A stretch of DNA of 64,000 nucleotides from Melieria omissa (lineage: Eukaryota > Arthropoda > Insecta > Diptera > Ulidiidae), in NCBI GenBank assembly GCA_963971225.1, contig OZ020267.1, positions 96,461,648-96,525,647 of the forward strand, written 5' to 3'. Below the pieces are notes generated by a model. It worked only from the letters and a program-made list of their open reading frames with translations. It had not been told where the DNA came from and searched no databases. This document shows, in pieces, positions 1 through 11,499 of the stretch; the first letter of the stretch is position 1; the number at the start of each line of letters is the position of its first letter. The position numbers and the translations under genes were made by a program.

Positions 1-1019
1 GGCCAATAACACGAAAATTAATAGCGAGCGTGACGGCGTCGATATGCCTCTATGCCGCGCCTATTTGGGCAGAAGCAACCATGACGAGCTCGTACGTCAG
101 ATGCCTTAAATCCGCTTACAGGCTCAGCTCGCTGAGAGTCTGCTGCGCCTTTAGATCGGTCTCGGACGAGGCAGCAGACGTGATTGCCAGCACTTGGCCA
201 ATCGATATACTGGCCAGAGAGGCAGCAATAACCTGGCGAGAGTGCAAAGACACTTCGGCCTCTCGATCTGCAGTGATGGAGGCGGTGCGGCGTAAAAGCT
301 TAGCAGAATGGCAGCAGCGATGGGATGCATCGTCAAAAGGCCGGTGGACATGGCGGATGATCCCAAACATAGAAGCGTGGTGCAACAGAAAACACGGCGA
401 GGTCAATTACTTCTTGACTCAAATGCTGTCAGGACATGGATGCTTCCAGGAGTATCTGCACAAATGTCAGCACGCAGACGACCCGTTCTGCCCAGCATGC
501 GCCGGGAAAGCAGAAAACGCAGAGCACGTGTTGCTGGAATGCAGCCGCTTTGTCGAAGAAAGACGGTCCTTGGAATCCCTTCTCAATGAGCCGATCTCTC
601 CTTCAGCAGTTACACACTGCATGCTGAGCTCGCCCGATGCATGGGAGGCCTGCAGCCGAATCATAACACTTATGATGCTTCGAGTGAGAAGTGACGAGCA
701 GAACGCCCGGCGTCGGCCACAAACGACGGCAGCACTGCTTCAACACCCAAATGCGGCAACGATAGTTGCGCCGTGCACACCGCAAAATTAGCGCGGTTAT
801 TCTGCACCGTAGGCGACAACACTGTGGTGTCGAACTGGCAACACTTGCCATAACACACGGACGAAAGACTGACAAACGAACGATAGAGCGGTAACGCTCA
901 CGACGGCCTCCTGACGTAATACCTCACGGTGGTCCCAGGAGGGCTAACCGTCCGGACGAGAGGTGGGTTTAGCGGTTTAAAGTCCCGCACAACTTGAGGC
1001 TTTCGATGCTTCCCTCCTC

Positions 1020-1058
<39 letters not shown>
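1..1058 (+). mobile_element. 3' part of an R1-like non-LTR retrotransposon with poly(A) tail
   Basis: The left window edge cuts this element. It holds an open frame with the end of a reverse transcriptase and a cysteine-rich C-terminus (to 791), then about 230 bases of GC-richer 3' UTR, then a run of 36 A at 1023-1058. A poly(A) tail after the 3' UTR is the mark of target-primed insertion. Base composition falls sharply after the tail. The target-site duplication cannot be checked because the other end lies outside the window. Confidence 0.85.
3..791 (+). CDS. Partial non-LTR retrotransposon pol (RT C-terminus and zinc-binding tail)
   Basis: The frame is open from the first bases, so the protein starts outside the window; the first possible start, GTG at 30, is not a real start. 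The N-terminal part matches the region behind the RT catalytic core of R1-type elements (an LYAAPIWAEA-like stretch, then a Leu/Arg-rich RVCCAFRSVS segment). The segment SGHGCFQEYLHKC followed by CPACAGKAENAEHVLLEC gives the C-x2-C-x7-H-x4-C type zinc-binding motif seen at the end of R1-clade pol. It would help copy element RNA into the genome. The clade call rests on the GHGCF..YLH motif and could be wrong at family level. Confidence 0.8.
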   Translation, partial: PITRKLIASVTASICLYAAPIWAEATMTSSYVRCLKSAYRLSSLRVCCAFRSVSDEAADVIASTWPIDILAREAAITWRECKDTSASRSAVMEAVRRKSLAEWQQRWDASSKGRWTWRMIPNIEAWCNRKHGEVNYFLTQMLSGHGCFQEYLHKCQHADDPFCPACAGKAENAEHVLLECSRFVEERRSLESLLNEPISPSAVTHCMLSSPDAWEACSRIITLMMLRVRSDEQNARRRPQTTAALLQHPNAATIVAPCTPQN

Positions 1059-1060
<2 letters not shown>

Positions 1061-2313
1061 TCCGGTAATAGCGGCCATTACACACAGCGGCCCCCTTCCG
1101 CTCGTTGGCCATGCGGCACCGCTTTAACATGGTTTGTGCTGTGCGGTTTCAATGGAATCGTCGGCTAAATTGGCTGACACACTGACTGGCTGGCTTAGCG
1201 TAAATTTCTAATTTCAATTGTATCCTCGCCTAAAACAATAACAACAATAGCGCCTGCAGCAACAACAACCATGATTACAACAACAAAATCCAGCGCATTA
1301 TAACTAGCAGGCAGGCAACGCCACAGGAAGTGGCACGGCACTAATGCCGGCAAACGGCAAACAACAACAACAACTAGTAGTAGTAGTAATGCAAACAACA
1401 ACAACGCTTTAGACATTCGAACTGTCTGCATGCTGACCGCCCAACACTCGCAAGCGGAAATTATTGAAACACTCAACGCTACTACTACCTTCTCTTGTTG
1501 CCTCTCTCTCGCTCTCACACAAACCCTCTCTTTCATACTCTGTTTATAGGATACTATCACTGCTCCTTCCACTTCGTCAGCGTAATTTAAATATTGCAAT
1601 TTAAATATAAACTAGAAATGGGCGTGACTTACACCCCAAACAACGCAATGTGAGCAGCGCCAACCGCCAATGGGCAGCAAATCAAATCGTCTGAGGCGTT
1701 GAACGAGATTGCTAAATTAGAACTTAATTTGCCGCTAGCGGAGTATTTGCAGCAACATCCCCTCTTCCTCGTTACATTAGAATCTACAATTTTTATTCTC
1801 TGAATTCAAAAAACAACCACTTTAAGTGAAGTGCGGCTGAGCGCCAGACAACAAATGGGGCTAAGCAAAAAGTCATTTAGATATCAATCGCACTTTCTGC
1901 TTGTAGGTGCCAAGCAATTGTGGACACGCGTGAAAGTAGCAGGCTGGCAACTCTGGAGCCGACTGCGCCACAATTACCGTCAAAACTCCAACGGAAGTGG
2001 ATAGCAACCGCTCAACTATTTGCGCTTTTATCAACCATGTTGATTTGTTGTTGTTGGCGCTGCTGCTGCAGACAATCCATTCAATTTTCTTGCTGTTACG
2101 CCTTGCAATTTCTGCTGCTCTGCCTCTGCCCCGCCTCTTGCTCTTTACCTGCCTCAATCGGACAAACAATGGTCTTAGTCGCCGACGCACAGTGCTTCGA
2201 CTCCATTCAAAACTGGGGCAAAAATAGAAAGAGTACCTGAAATTCGCTGAAAATTGGCAGTCTAAGTCATTTTGGGCTGCTGACTTCAAAAATATTATTT
2301 ATTTGCTTATTAA
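1059..2313. other. Intergenic, simple-repeat rich
   Basis: No gene is supported here. The stretch has interrupted CAA/CAG and TAG trinucleotide repeats near 1240-1400 and a short CT-rich run near 1500. The open frames on both strands are low-complexity and have no recognisable domain. Confidence 0.5.
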
Positions 2314-2476
2314 CAGTGGCGGATCCAGGGGGTGTTTTGGGGGTCCAAACCCCCCACCCGAAATATTTGGATCGACTATAAAACTACATACAAATTAAAA
2401 ATAATTTTATAAATATTAAAGAATTACTTTATAACCCCCCCCCCCCCCCCGAAATATTTTTCTGGATCCGCGCCTG
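2314..2476. mobile_element. hAT-like MITE, 163 bp
   Basis: The ends are inverted: CAGTGGCGGATCCAG at the left (2314-2328) and CTGGATCCGCGCCTG at the right (2462-2476), 13 of 15 matching after reverse complement. Eight-base flanks CTTATTAA (2306-2313) and TTTATTAA (2477-2484) agree at seven positions, as expected for a hAT target duplication. The inside has no coding capacity and includes a C-run near 2436-2450. Confidence 0.75.
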
Positions 2477-3908
2477 TTTATTAATGTAGTTGCAATGTTT
2501 AAAGAAATTGGTGGTCTATCTACAAAAATGTATTTTCTACAATATTTTTATACAAACAAACTTTTCTAAATTTTTATAAAAATACATTTGATTTTGACAA
2601 GCTCTCTTAATCACGGCAATTTTTCGATAAAATATTTTGGATCCAGCTTAACAACTTTTGTCAAAAAGTCATAATTTGTTTTTTCTTATTTGTGTCCACT
2701 CTCGAAGCACTGTGCGTCGCCTTGAGTGCTGCAGTTGGCCGCATTCTTCATTTTTGTCGGCGCTGCTTTTGTGTTGGCATTTTTCGAATTAATTTAATTT
2801 GCCTCAACTTTGCTGTCGCTCTCCGCTCTGCGCTACAGACCAGCGAGACAGACAAATCGTCCACAGCAACGCAAACGGCGCCCATTACCGGCCGGCCGCC
2901 CACAGCCATAGACGCCCGTGTTGTGTCCAACTGACCAGGCTTTCTACACCGTTAACCGTACACCGAGCTGTGCGCGCAATCTCAACGCTAGCCGCTGCGG
3001 CTGCGGTTCGAAACCTATTTGAATGTGTGTTTTCACACTCAAACTGTTTGCATTTTAATTGGAAAAGTTTTTTGCCACCACTCGCATAGCGCTTCGTGCC
3101 TTGCGCAATCCTTCGTCCACACCCCAACATTCGGTTTTCAATTAGAATTTTTTATTTATTTTGCTGTTTTTCAATTTATCACTCTTTGTTGTTGTTGTTG
3201 AAGGTGTCTTTTTTTGTTGCAGCAGTGTTTTGCAAAACTTTCAAAAATTCAAGTCCCCTCGGCGGTTCGGTCTGGCGCTGACTGTTGGGTATTTGTTTGT
3301 TTGGTCAGCCCAAACGGTGTGGTGAGTACGTGTTAAGCGGTTAACCGCCAAATGAAATCGAAAAAACTATATTCGAAAATAAACAATGACAAGGAGAGAA
3401 AATTTGCATTTGCATCGAGTATAGAAAGTGAGAGTGAAAGCGAGACGGCACTGGAAATAACAATCGAATTGGTGGCAAAAAAATCATTGAATGGGCTCAA
3501 TTTATACATAAAATTGTTAAGTATTGATTGGTAAATATTTATGAGGTTTTCGCTGTCACAACAGTCAAAGCGTAAAAAACTAACATTGCTTAAATTTGAT
3601 GTGTGAGAGCCAGAACTGAAAACTTGCTTAAATAAAATAAATTGTGAAAATTTAAAGTGAATAGCGAGCGCCACAGCTGAGTTGATATGACATGATTGTT
3701 TGTTTGTGTTCTTAAGGGGATAGCAGCGTCTGGACGTTTAGTAAACAAATCTGGAATTATTTGCTTATTCCAAACTATTTACATCTCAGACACGTGCTTT
3801 CTTTTGAAATTATTATCGATCGAAATATCGTTCAGGTAGTTATTGCAGCTCTGTATTTATCTTTAAACCTCAAATGCAATAGCCCGCTTCAAGGCGGAGT
3901 AAGATATA
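2477..3908. other. Intergenic; possible untranslated first exon
   Basis: No coding gene is supported. The part from about 2690 to 3320 is richer in GC than its surroundings and ends in a good 5' splice-site-like string, GTGAGT at 3322. This could be a noncoding first exon of a + strand gene, but no partner exon can be tied to it. Confidence 0.3.
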
Positions 3909-4155
3909 TCTGTGGCCGTAAGGAATAACAGCCAAAGTCGATTTTATGAAGTTTTTAGCAGAGCACTTTTAATTTTTGAATTTTCTTTAGATTTAACTAG
4001 AAAAATTTTAGATTTTTGTGCGTAAAACATTCATTCCATGAGCAAAAGCCATAGAATTTTGTGTAGTAGTACATTTGAATACGACGAATGCAATGGTGGC
4101 AATAACTCAAATTTGTCCTAACTCGACTTTGGCTGTTATTCCTTACGGCCACAGA
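3909..4155. mobile_element. 247-bp MITE with 33-bp perfect inverted ends and TA duplication
   Basis: The first 33 bases (3909-3941, beginning TCTGTGGCCGTAAGG) are the exact reverse complement of the last 33 (4123-4155). Both sides are flanked by TA (3907-3908 and 4156-4157), which fits the Tc1/mariner superfamily. There is no coding capacity, so it would depend on a transposase from elsewhere. Confidence 0.8.
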
Positions 4156-6336
4156 TATGTGGGTATATTCTTCAACTTAAATCAATTAATTAAAGTGGTG
4201 AAGGGAAAACTAAGTTGACCTTAAAAATAGTCGAAGATTGAGGTGATTAGGTAGATTTATATTCTTTAACTTAACCCACGATGTAATTTTTTGAAGCGAC
4301 AGTAAAATCCATAGACTTTTTAGTAGTGTTTACTGGACATCTTTTCATCTTTCTTACGTTAAAAAGAAAAAACTATATTTACTGAACAAACAAGAAAAAA
4401 AATGCATGCATTATTAAAAGAAATCGATCTTAAATTTTCCATAGCACTTCAAAACATGATGCACTGTGCAATCGATCTCAATTTAATAGATAAAATAAAA
4501 AAATAAACCCAGTAAATGGACTCCCTTTGTTCGACAAAGGCATAGCAATTTGATAGAATATACCCTGCGCGTTTGCTCAAATTAAAAAAAAAATATGTCA
4601 TTATGCTCTCAAAAATGTACCCCTAATAAATTTGTTTAACATTTATAACCCATTCCATGAAATTCCCCCTAAAAAATTGCTGCTATAAAATATAGTTTCG
4701 AATCGTATTCGGCTCAAAAGTTGTACGCAAAACCCCCACAAAATAAAAACCTTTGTGTGCCACTGACATATAAAAATGCCCAATTCATTAGTTAAACAAT
4801 TCAAAAACCATCATTGGGTTCAGTAAATGTCACATCCATAGTTTGTCATTTAACCATTTTTCAAAAAAATATTGGTTGACGTTCATTTTATAATGAAATT
4901 TATACAAATTCACATATTGACGACATACTTAGTTTGACATGATTCTGCAATCAGTAATTGTGAAGGACTTTTCCATGTAAAGCTCCAAGTTCCAAAACCA
5001 CAGTAAACAAAAAAAAACCAAGATATTCGTAATCGTTTATTCACAAAGTTTGTCCTGCAGAAAAATTCCGGAAGCACTTCGAGATAAGAGATTTTTTCAA
5101 ATATTATTTCTGTTATTCACTCAAGCTTGAATGAAAAATGCTGCAGAATGGAAAACTTAATCTTTCATTTGGTTGACAGTGGAATTTCTAACGTCCTTGA
5201 TTCAGTAAATTTGAATATCTTCACTCCACTTTATTTATTTCTTAGAGTCTTTGGTATGAAGCCTAACAAACTAGAGACTAGCAAACAAAAAAAACAAAAT
5301 AATATCCAATAAGTTTCCTAAAATCTCTAGGACCTAAAGACACATCAATTGACTTATAGACGAAATAAAACTCAGTCAAAGCTCTTGCTGTAGGTTTATT
5401 CCAGGCTTAGTATACCAAACCACCAAACACTGTTAGATAACAAATTATGTTATTGAAAGATGCTTGTCTGAACCTTTAAATTCAATAACAATATTATTTT
5501 CACCTTGAAAAATTAGATAAAACCATCACACGACAACGAAAAATCGTTTGTCACATTATAATTCAAATAAATTCCATCAAATACGACCAACTTAGCAAAC
5601 TTTGTTCAGTCTTCTAGTCTAAAATTAAGCTCTCAATCTCTTTGACTGCATATTAAGCACTGCCGGCAGTCAATGACAATTAATCAGTGCCTTTGATGCA
5701 ACATAACTTGTGAAATTTTAATGATCGCCTAATGAACTGCTGCTGCTCCAATCACCACGTTCGCTCGCTTAGTGCTGCAACGGAGCGATTTCCGATTACG
5801 CGTGTGCAGTACGAATAATCCGGTTTGCTGGCATAAATTAATTAATTCAAATTAATTGCACTGGCCGTTAATCGTGTCAACACAACAACACCAAAGCTAA
5901 CGCCAATAATGTCAACAATACAATCAGCGCTGGGCATCACAGCCATCATTGTCATCGTCATCGCTTCCAACAGCGATAACAGCGCAACAACAACGACAGC
6001 AACGGTGACAACAATATGACGCCGCCACCTCACCAGCGACACAGCCGTTAATGTCCTCATCAATGTCAGCAACTGCTGGCTGCAATGTCAACAGCAGGTC
6101 AGTCAGTAAAAACAACAACAACAATAAACGCAAACAAATAAACGCCATTGCAATATTGTAAATAAATACAATTAAAAAAATGTTCATACATAAAAATGCC
6201 ATAAATAAATATGAAATAAAATGAATAAAAATGAGTGGCAACAGTTTCGCTTGTCAGCTCAGGCTCATGTGGCAACAGTTGCAGTTCATGAGTAAAGTGA
6301 GCAAAAAAAATTAATGACACAGAAACCAGATAGAAA
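4156..6336. other. AT-rich intergenic stretch
   Basis: No gene is supported. A short stretch at about 4680-4735 resembles sequence near 52120-52170 and is probably a dispersed repeat. The segment 5860-6120 has many CAA/CAG-type trinucleotides. Open frames are short and lack domains. Confidence 0.45.
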
Positions 6337-6898
6337 CAATTGTTGCCAGATACCTGAAATGACTTTCTCCTAAATTGTACAAAAATACTAAAATTTCCTC
6401 CCAAAAGTTAAAAAAATCTCCTAAAATGTTGTTATAATTTGCGGAATTTTAAAGGAATTAAACTTCTCATAAAAAATAAAAATGTATACACATAATTTTT
6501 TTTAATGCAACCTTTTTTATTCATCTTCAGCTTAACAACAAAAACTTAACAAAAACAAAACATATAACAAATGAATTCAATAAAAAGTGCCATGTTTAGC
6601 GGAATTTCATTGTGACAGCAATAAGTGAGAACGAGATAGAACGAGTTTACATTTTATAAGCTCAAACATTTTTAACACAACAGGGTGATTTGACTATTAA
6701 AACAGCCAAATTATGTTATGTTCACAATACATCGTAGTTCGTTACCTCCCAAAAACCCACTAAGGATCCGAAAAATCACCCTACATGACATATAAATCTC
6801 CTAAACTTTCTCCTAAACGATTCTTTCTCCTAAAAATTCTTCTAAAAGGCCAAGAATCTTCTAAATCTAGGAGGAAATCTCCTGATCTGGCAACACTG
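6337..6898. mobile_element. Possible 560-bp MITE with degenerate inverted ends
   Basis: GTTGCCAGAT at 6342-6351 is mirrored by ATCTGGCAAC at 6885-6894. Behind both ends lie several copies of a TCTCCTAAA-like word. The right end carries the extra bases ACTG that are usual next to such termini; the left end is imperfect and no clear target duplication is visible. Confidence 0.4.
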
Positions 6899-8392
6899 GA
6901 TAGAAATTATGCGAAATCAAGTGCTCAGACTTTCATATACCATAACTTATGCGAAAATTCGAGAGTCAGTGTTTCGTCTTACTAAACTTGAAAGACAGTT
7001 GGGTCTTGGGTCTTGCATCCTTATTGCAGGAGAGATGGGTGTGTGGATAGGTTCAGATCGTAGATCGGAGATCTTAATGTGTTGCACGTTAGATTAAAGA
7101 GCATGTTTTTTAGGTTTGGCAAAGTTAGGGAATTAGATCTGAAAGAATCTAGGGAACTTTAGAAAATACGAGCTTGATTGATAGAATACTGCTGAACAAT
7201 TTTATTCGGAGTTCCTCTCCTTGCACGAATGAGCAAAACTAATTTAACATAAAATCAGCCAAAAACAATACAGGAATCATTCTTAAAAGTAAATTTGGCT
7301 ATTTCCAATCCTCTGTTATTCTGACCAGAGAGTTTGTTGCTTTAAAAAGGTACCAGCTGAGAACAATTTCCTATGCAAAGTTACAACGAAGGGGTCGCAT
7401 TGCGTCGCCGCAAATGTGACATTGCTGACGTTAGCCGTGAAGTTGACAGATCCCACTGCAACTGACCGCAACAGTAGCATTAAATATGTTGTTGTATGCA
7501 ATTTTATGTGCACCTCGGTGTCCTCGATATATAAACCACACATGCGACTACAATTTGTAATTGAAATTGTCCACTGTGCTCTTTTTTCCATAATAAAAAT
7601 GCATAAATTGACACGCAGTTATGCAACGCCCTGCAGTTAACCCTTTGGCGATACCATATTTAAAAAGCGCAAATTGATTAAAAGCGGAAATGTTGGGTAC
7701 GAACACGCTGAAAAGTGCAAACCACATTTGGGTGAAGCCCCCCTTTGCTACGCACATCAGTTCATACCTACTTACGTTCTGTGTATGTGAACATGTTTGC
7801 GTGGGTTTGTTTGTGTTTGTGGGGTAGTTCAGCGCCATTGAACAAAACCACGTAAAATTGTATTTATTTTTTATTTGCGTGTTGTGGCCGAATTGAAAAC
7901 AAAATGCGAAAAAGTTGCTGCCACATACACACACACAAACTCGCACGATTTGCCGCATTTCAGTGTGGCCGTGCACAAATATTTTTTATTTATTATTAAT
8001 TTTGGTTGACATAAATGTTTTTTGCTTATTTAGTAATAAAAAAATATAAAAATGCAAAAAAAATTATAATAAAAAATTGGTTTGTTAATTTTTGTGCTAA
8101 AATAAAAACTGATTTACAAACTTCATACTTAGGCCATAAAAAGTGTATATGCTGTTTTGTTGGGCATCTTTTTTAAACTTTTTTTAGGGTTAATTTTTTA
8201 ACACTGCTTTTATAGTTTAGTTTTGTTTGCATTAATTTTTTGCAATTATTTCATTGAATAGTTATACATACAAGTTTACGTTTCATTCATGTTTTTCTTT
8301 TTAAATACAATATTTAATTTTTTAATTTTATTTACTATTCTTCAGGCATTTTTTTAAATATCTTTTTAGAGCTGTTTATTTACTTCTTTTAT
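6899..8392. other. AT-rich intergenic stretch
   Basis: I see no gene. The 7540-7980 part is slightly GC-richer and holds a small CA-type microsatellite near 7925-7940. From 7980 to 8390 the DNA is extremely AT-rich. Confidence 0.45.
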
Positions 8393-8405
8393 TATTATTT
8401 ACTTA

Positions 8406-9132
8406 AGATTAAGATTAAGATTGATTGGGGCTAGACATTGGCTGTCTATGGCACTGCGTTCATTTTGAACTATTGTGCCTTGCCCGAGTTCAGTACTGGA
8501 AGAGACTATTTCCTCCTATTTTCTCAAAGAACATTTTAATTCTTGCGAGATCAATTTCAGACAGATGAGTAGTCTGTAATATTTCCTTGCCTAGTGCCTG
8601 CTTTCTTGCATGGACTAAGGCCGGGCATTCAGTTATCAGGTGTATGGAAGTCTCGTCATCCTCCATGCAAAATCTACATATTTCACTGTCTGTTAATTTC
8701 AGACGGGTCTTATGTTTGTTTAGCAGACAGTGTCCGCTGATTACTCCTGTCATGAGTTTTAGTTCCGGTCTGCTCAAGCGTAGGAGAAACTTTGCATTTC
8801 TGCTTGAGTATCGCGGGAAAAAGGCTTTGGTACATTCCATACCAATTGATTTTGACCATCTTGCATTTGCTTTGATCAAGTATTCTTGCTTAATACAACC
8901 TTTGTAATGAGATTTGCTGACACCTAAGATCGGTTCGGGTCCAAATGGTCGCTTTCCAGCTCCCTCCCTTGCCAATCTGTCTGCATCCTCATTACCGTCA
9001 TAGCCGCAATGTGCTGGAATCCAGTGTACTATTACTCGATTTCCCGTTGATAGTTGTTGGAGAAGATTAGCTGTCTCCCATACCAACTTAGAGGTAAATG
9101 TCGACGCGTGCAAGGCTCTTATTTACTTATTC
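8406..9132 (-). mobile_element. 5'-truncated non-LTR retrotransposon with RNase H domain
   Basis: Read on the minus strand, the element holds the end of an RNase H-type frame, a short 3' UTR and a tail of TTAATC-like tandem units (about 8406-8425). The same 13 bases, TATTATTTACTTA, lie on both sides (8393-8405 and 9133-9145). That is a target duplication of the length made by non-LTR elements, so the 5' end near 9132 is the original truncation. RNase H plus a tandem-repeat tail in place of poly(A) suggests the I-like group. Confidence 0.75.
8490..9113 (-). CDS. Partial pol: RNase H and C-terminal zinc motif of a non-LTR element
   Basis: The open frame has no true start; the first codon counted here is TTG and the frame runs on upstream. 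It contains the RNase H motif VIVHWIPAHCGYDGNEDADR, with the His and Asp expected in the last catalytic block. After this comes a LRLSRPEL..TGVISGH..LNKH segment and a C-terminal CRFCMEDDETSIHLITEC (C-x2-C-x8-H-x4-C) zinc motif. RNase H removes the RNA strand during target-primed reverse transcription. The reverse transcriptase itself is missing, so this copy cannot act by itself. A weaker relative lies at 44480-45120 on the + strand. Confidence 0.75.
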   Translation of the reverse strand: MHASTFTSKLVWETANLLQQLSTGNRVIVHWIPAHCGYDGNEDADRLAREGAGKRPFGPEPILGVSKSHYKGCIKQEYLIKANARWSKSIGMECTKAFFPRYSSRNAKFLLRLSRPELKLMTGVISGHCLLNKHKTRLKLTDSEICRFCMEDDETSIHLITECPALVHARKQALGKEILQTTHLSEIDLARIKMFFEKIGGNSLFQY

Positions 9133-9145
9133 TATTATTTACTTA

Positions 9146-10091
9146 TTCCAAAATCCATATGCCACGCATTAGTTGCATTTCCGCCATACTAACCCACACA
9201 CATGTATTGTATGTATGTATTTTTTATATGCATTTAATTTTTTCGGTGTTCGTTGTGCATTGACATACGGCGCACGTATCCGTTGACACCAAATACACAC
9301 ACGTGCACATTTACACACACTAACGCACTTTTATAGACGCTCACACATACACGCACAAATTGTGTAAATTTAAAACACGTGCTGCTGCATTTAGTCCAGG
9401 AATTTTTCGATTTCCCTTTCATTTAATAATTTTGTTGTCGCTGTGGCAACTTCTTTGATTGTTTTGTGTTTTGCTTGAAAGGACAGTGTAACAAATGCCG
9501 AAAGGGTCGCAGAAATTTGCTGGAATTTTAAGTGCACTTCACATACCATCAGCGACGACTTCAATTGCTTTTACTGCTCTGGCAACTTCTGTCGTTGCTT
9601 TGTTTTGTAGATAATTTTACTCAAATGAACGCAAGAAAATATGTAAGAAAGGCAGCCAATTTCAGACATTGTCTGTATAGTTCAGATGGTACGAAAATCG
9701 ATATATACTGGATCAAAGCTAATCCCAGCTAAAGCAACTGAAAAAACTAATTAGGAAAAACATTTTCGCTTGTGTCACTTTACTATTTACTTAGCTAATT
9801 TTTCTGCTCATTAGCTGCATTAACCACAAGTTTTACGATAATTCCATAATTCCCAACGCCTTTCAGAATCGCTGCAATATCCACTGCAGTCATAACCTGC
9901 CGCCACGTTTCTATTTTAATTCAATTAAATTAAAATTTTCAAGCTATTTTTAAACGTCGCCATCAAAGCGAACAAACAACAAGCGACGCAACACCAAAGC
10001 GAACAAACAAAATATGGTTGAGAAAGCTTTGCTCTTCTCTTTTAGAAGCTTCGCCGTGCTTAGTGAGTTCTGTTCTAAATGTTATCAGCAA
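9146..10091. other. Intergenic stretch upstream of the tRNA
   Basis: No gene is supported. Short ACAC and TGTA-rich microsatellites occur near 9200-9360. Confidence 0.45.
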
Positions 10092-10163
10092 TCCTCGATA
10101 GTATAGTGGTTAGTATCCCCGCCTGTCACGCGGGAGACCGGGGTTCAATTCCCCGTCGGGGAG
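10092..10163 (+). tRNA. tRNA-Asp (anticodon GTC)
   Basis: The 72 bases fold into a full cloverleaf. The acceptor stem TCCTCGA/TCGGGGA has one T-G wobble and discriminator G163. The anticodon stem CCCGC/GCGGG closes the loop CTGTCAC, with GTC at 10125-10127. The T stem CGGGG/CCCCG surrounds TTCAATT. The A box (around TAGTATAGTGG) and B box (GGTTCAATTCC) are intact, so RNA polymerase III should transcribe it. There is no intron and no encoded CCA, as expected for a eukaryotic gene. Confidence 0.97.
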
Positions 10164-10172
10164 ATCATACAA

Positions 10173-10178
10173 TTTTTT
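10173..10178 (+). terminator. Pol III terminator of tRNA-Asp
   Basis: Six T in a row begin ten bases after the tRNA end, the usual termination signal for RNA polymerase III. Confidence 0.8.
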
Positions 10179-11046
10179 AATTGAATTTTTTTCGTTAGTT
10201 TGATTTGTTAGATTTTCTTAATAATTCTTAATTGTAATATTTTCAATCATCAACACTAAGTATGTGGATGTATTCATATATTTGCTTGTGGGCATAAAAA
10301 TATTAGCAACAATTTTCATCTTAATCGCTTTTTCGCTAATGATTTCAGTTTATTGATTAGTTTCTGCAATTACAATTTTTTGAGAAAATTTAAAAGTGCT
10401 TCCGATTAAGTGTCACTACAAGGTCAACCTCTGGTTTACAGCTATGAATTGTTGATGTTGGTATCGGTATTGTTTATCTTGTAATGGCAATATTATCTTA
10501 CTCGTACATATTTTACATACAGATAACGCAAAGTAAGATTCATGTGAGCTCCCCTTTCATGTTTAGATTACATAAAAACAAACTACATCTTTTCATTGTG
10601 AATATATTTTTACATATTCCGAACAATTATCTTTTAAACTTGACAGTGACGTCTCCAGGATTTCGGGAAGGGGGGCAAATGCCAAAAAATTCAGTTTAAC
10701 GCCAATTTTATACTTTCATCTGTGCATATTATTTTTAATACATGTTGCATAAAATTATACAGATGTATATACATACATGTATATTTATACATGTAATGTG
10801 TATGTATATGTATATGCTTACATGAAATTCTTAAAACGAAAAATTCAAGTGACATGTATTTTTAAGTCATAAAACCCTAACTAAAAATTTTAAGTTTGTT
10901 TTAAGTGTTTTCAAATATTACAGATGTCAACCTGAAATCTATTTTACATGCGTATGCGCATTATTTGTAAACAAATTCGAATGTTTAGTACAATTCCAAG
11001 GATTTTTTTCAACGAATTGTGTTATTTATATTTCTAGTATTGTTTT
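10179..11046. other. AT-rich intergenic stretch with one hAT-like terminus
   Basis: No gene is supported. CAGTGACGTCTCCAGGA at about 10645 looks like one end of a hAT-type element, but no matching second end is visible. TATA/CATA repeats occur near 10755-10820. Confidence 0.4.
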
Positions 11047-11210
11047 TTGCATCGCGTTTTCGAAGGATTTTTTGTGTTTTTTCAGTCATTATGCCCCGAA
11101 AAAATATGTCCCATGCCGAAAAAATTGACAAAAAACAACGCAGTTCATTGCAATGGATGCGACCGAGCAGTCCATTTGAAGTGTGTGAGAATTTTGGGGA
11201 GAGGTTGTTT
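11047..11210 (+). pseudogene. Fragment of a PHD-type zinc finger, cut by a piggyBac insertion
   Basis: In one + frame there is a C-P..C-P stretch, then HCNGCDRAVHLKCVRI. The spacing C-x2-C...H-x2-C and the aromatic/His layout recall the second half of a PHD finger, a fold also found in ORF1 of some non-LTR elements. The frame runs straight into the TTAA at 11210-11213, where the piggyBac element begins. No continuation is clear on the far side. It may be a host or transposon relic; function cannot be told. Confidence 0.3.
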
Positions 11211-11499
11211 TAACCCTAATCCGTCGTTCGGGTGATTTTTCACCCATTTTCAACTTTGAGATGCTATAACTTTCTTATATATTTATCAAAATGATTAAGG
11301 TTTCTTGTATTTGTAGCAAACCAATATAAGTTTTAGAATTTATCTACAACATATTGATTATTTGATTATAACGGTGATTACAAAAAAAGTTACGTGGGCG
11401 ACGTTCGGGTGATATTTCACCCATATACAAATTGTATGGAAATTCAACGCAACACATACAGAAAATGCCATAAAATTACGTCACTGGATTGAAAGTTTT

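Noticed and set aside
10645..10700. hAT-like terminus CAGTGACGTCTCCAGGA
   Set aside because: Only one end was seen, so no element can be bounded.
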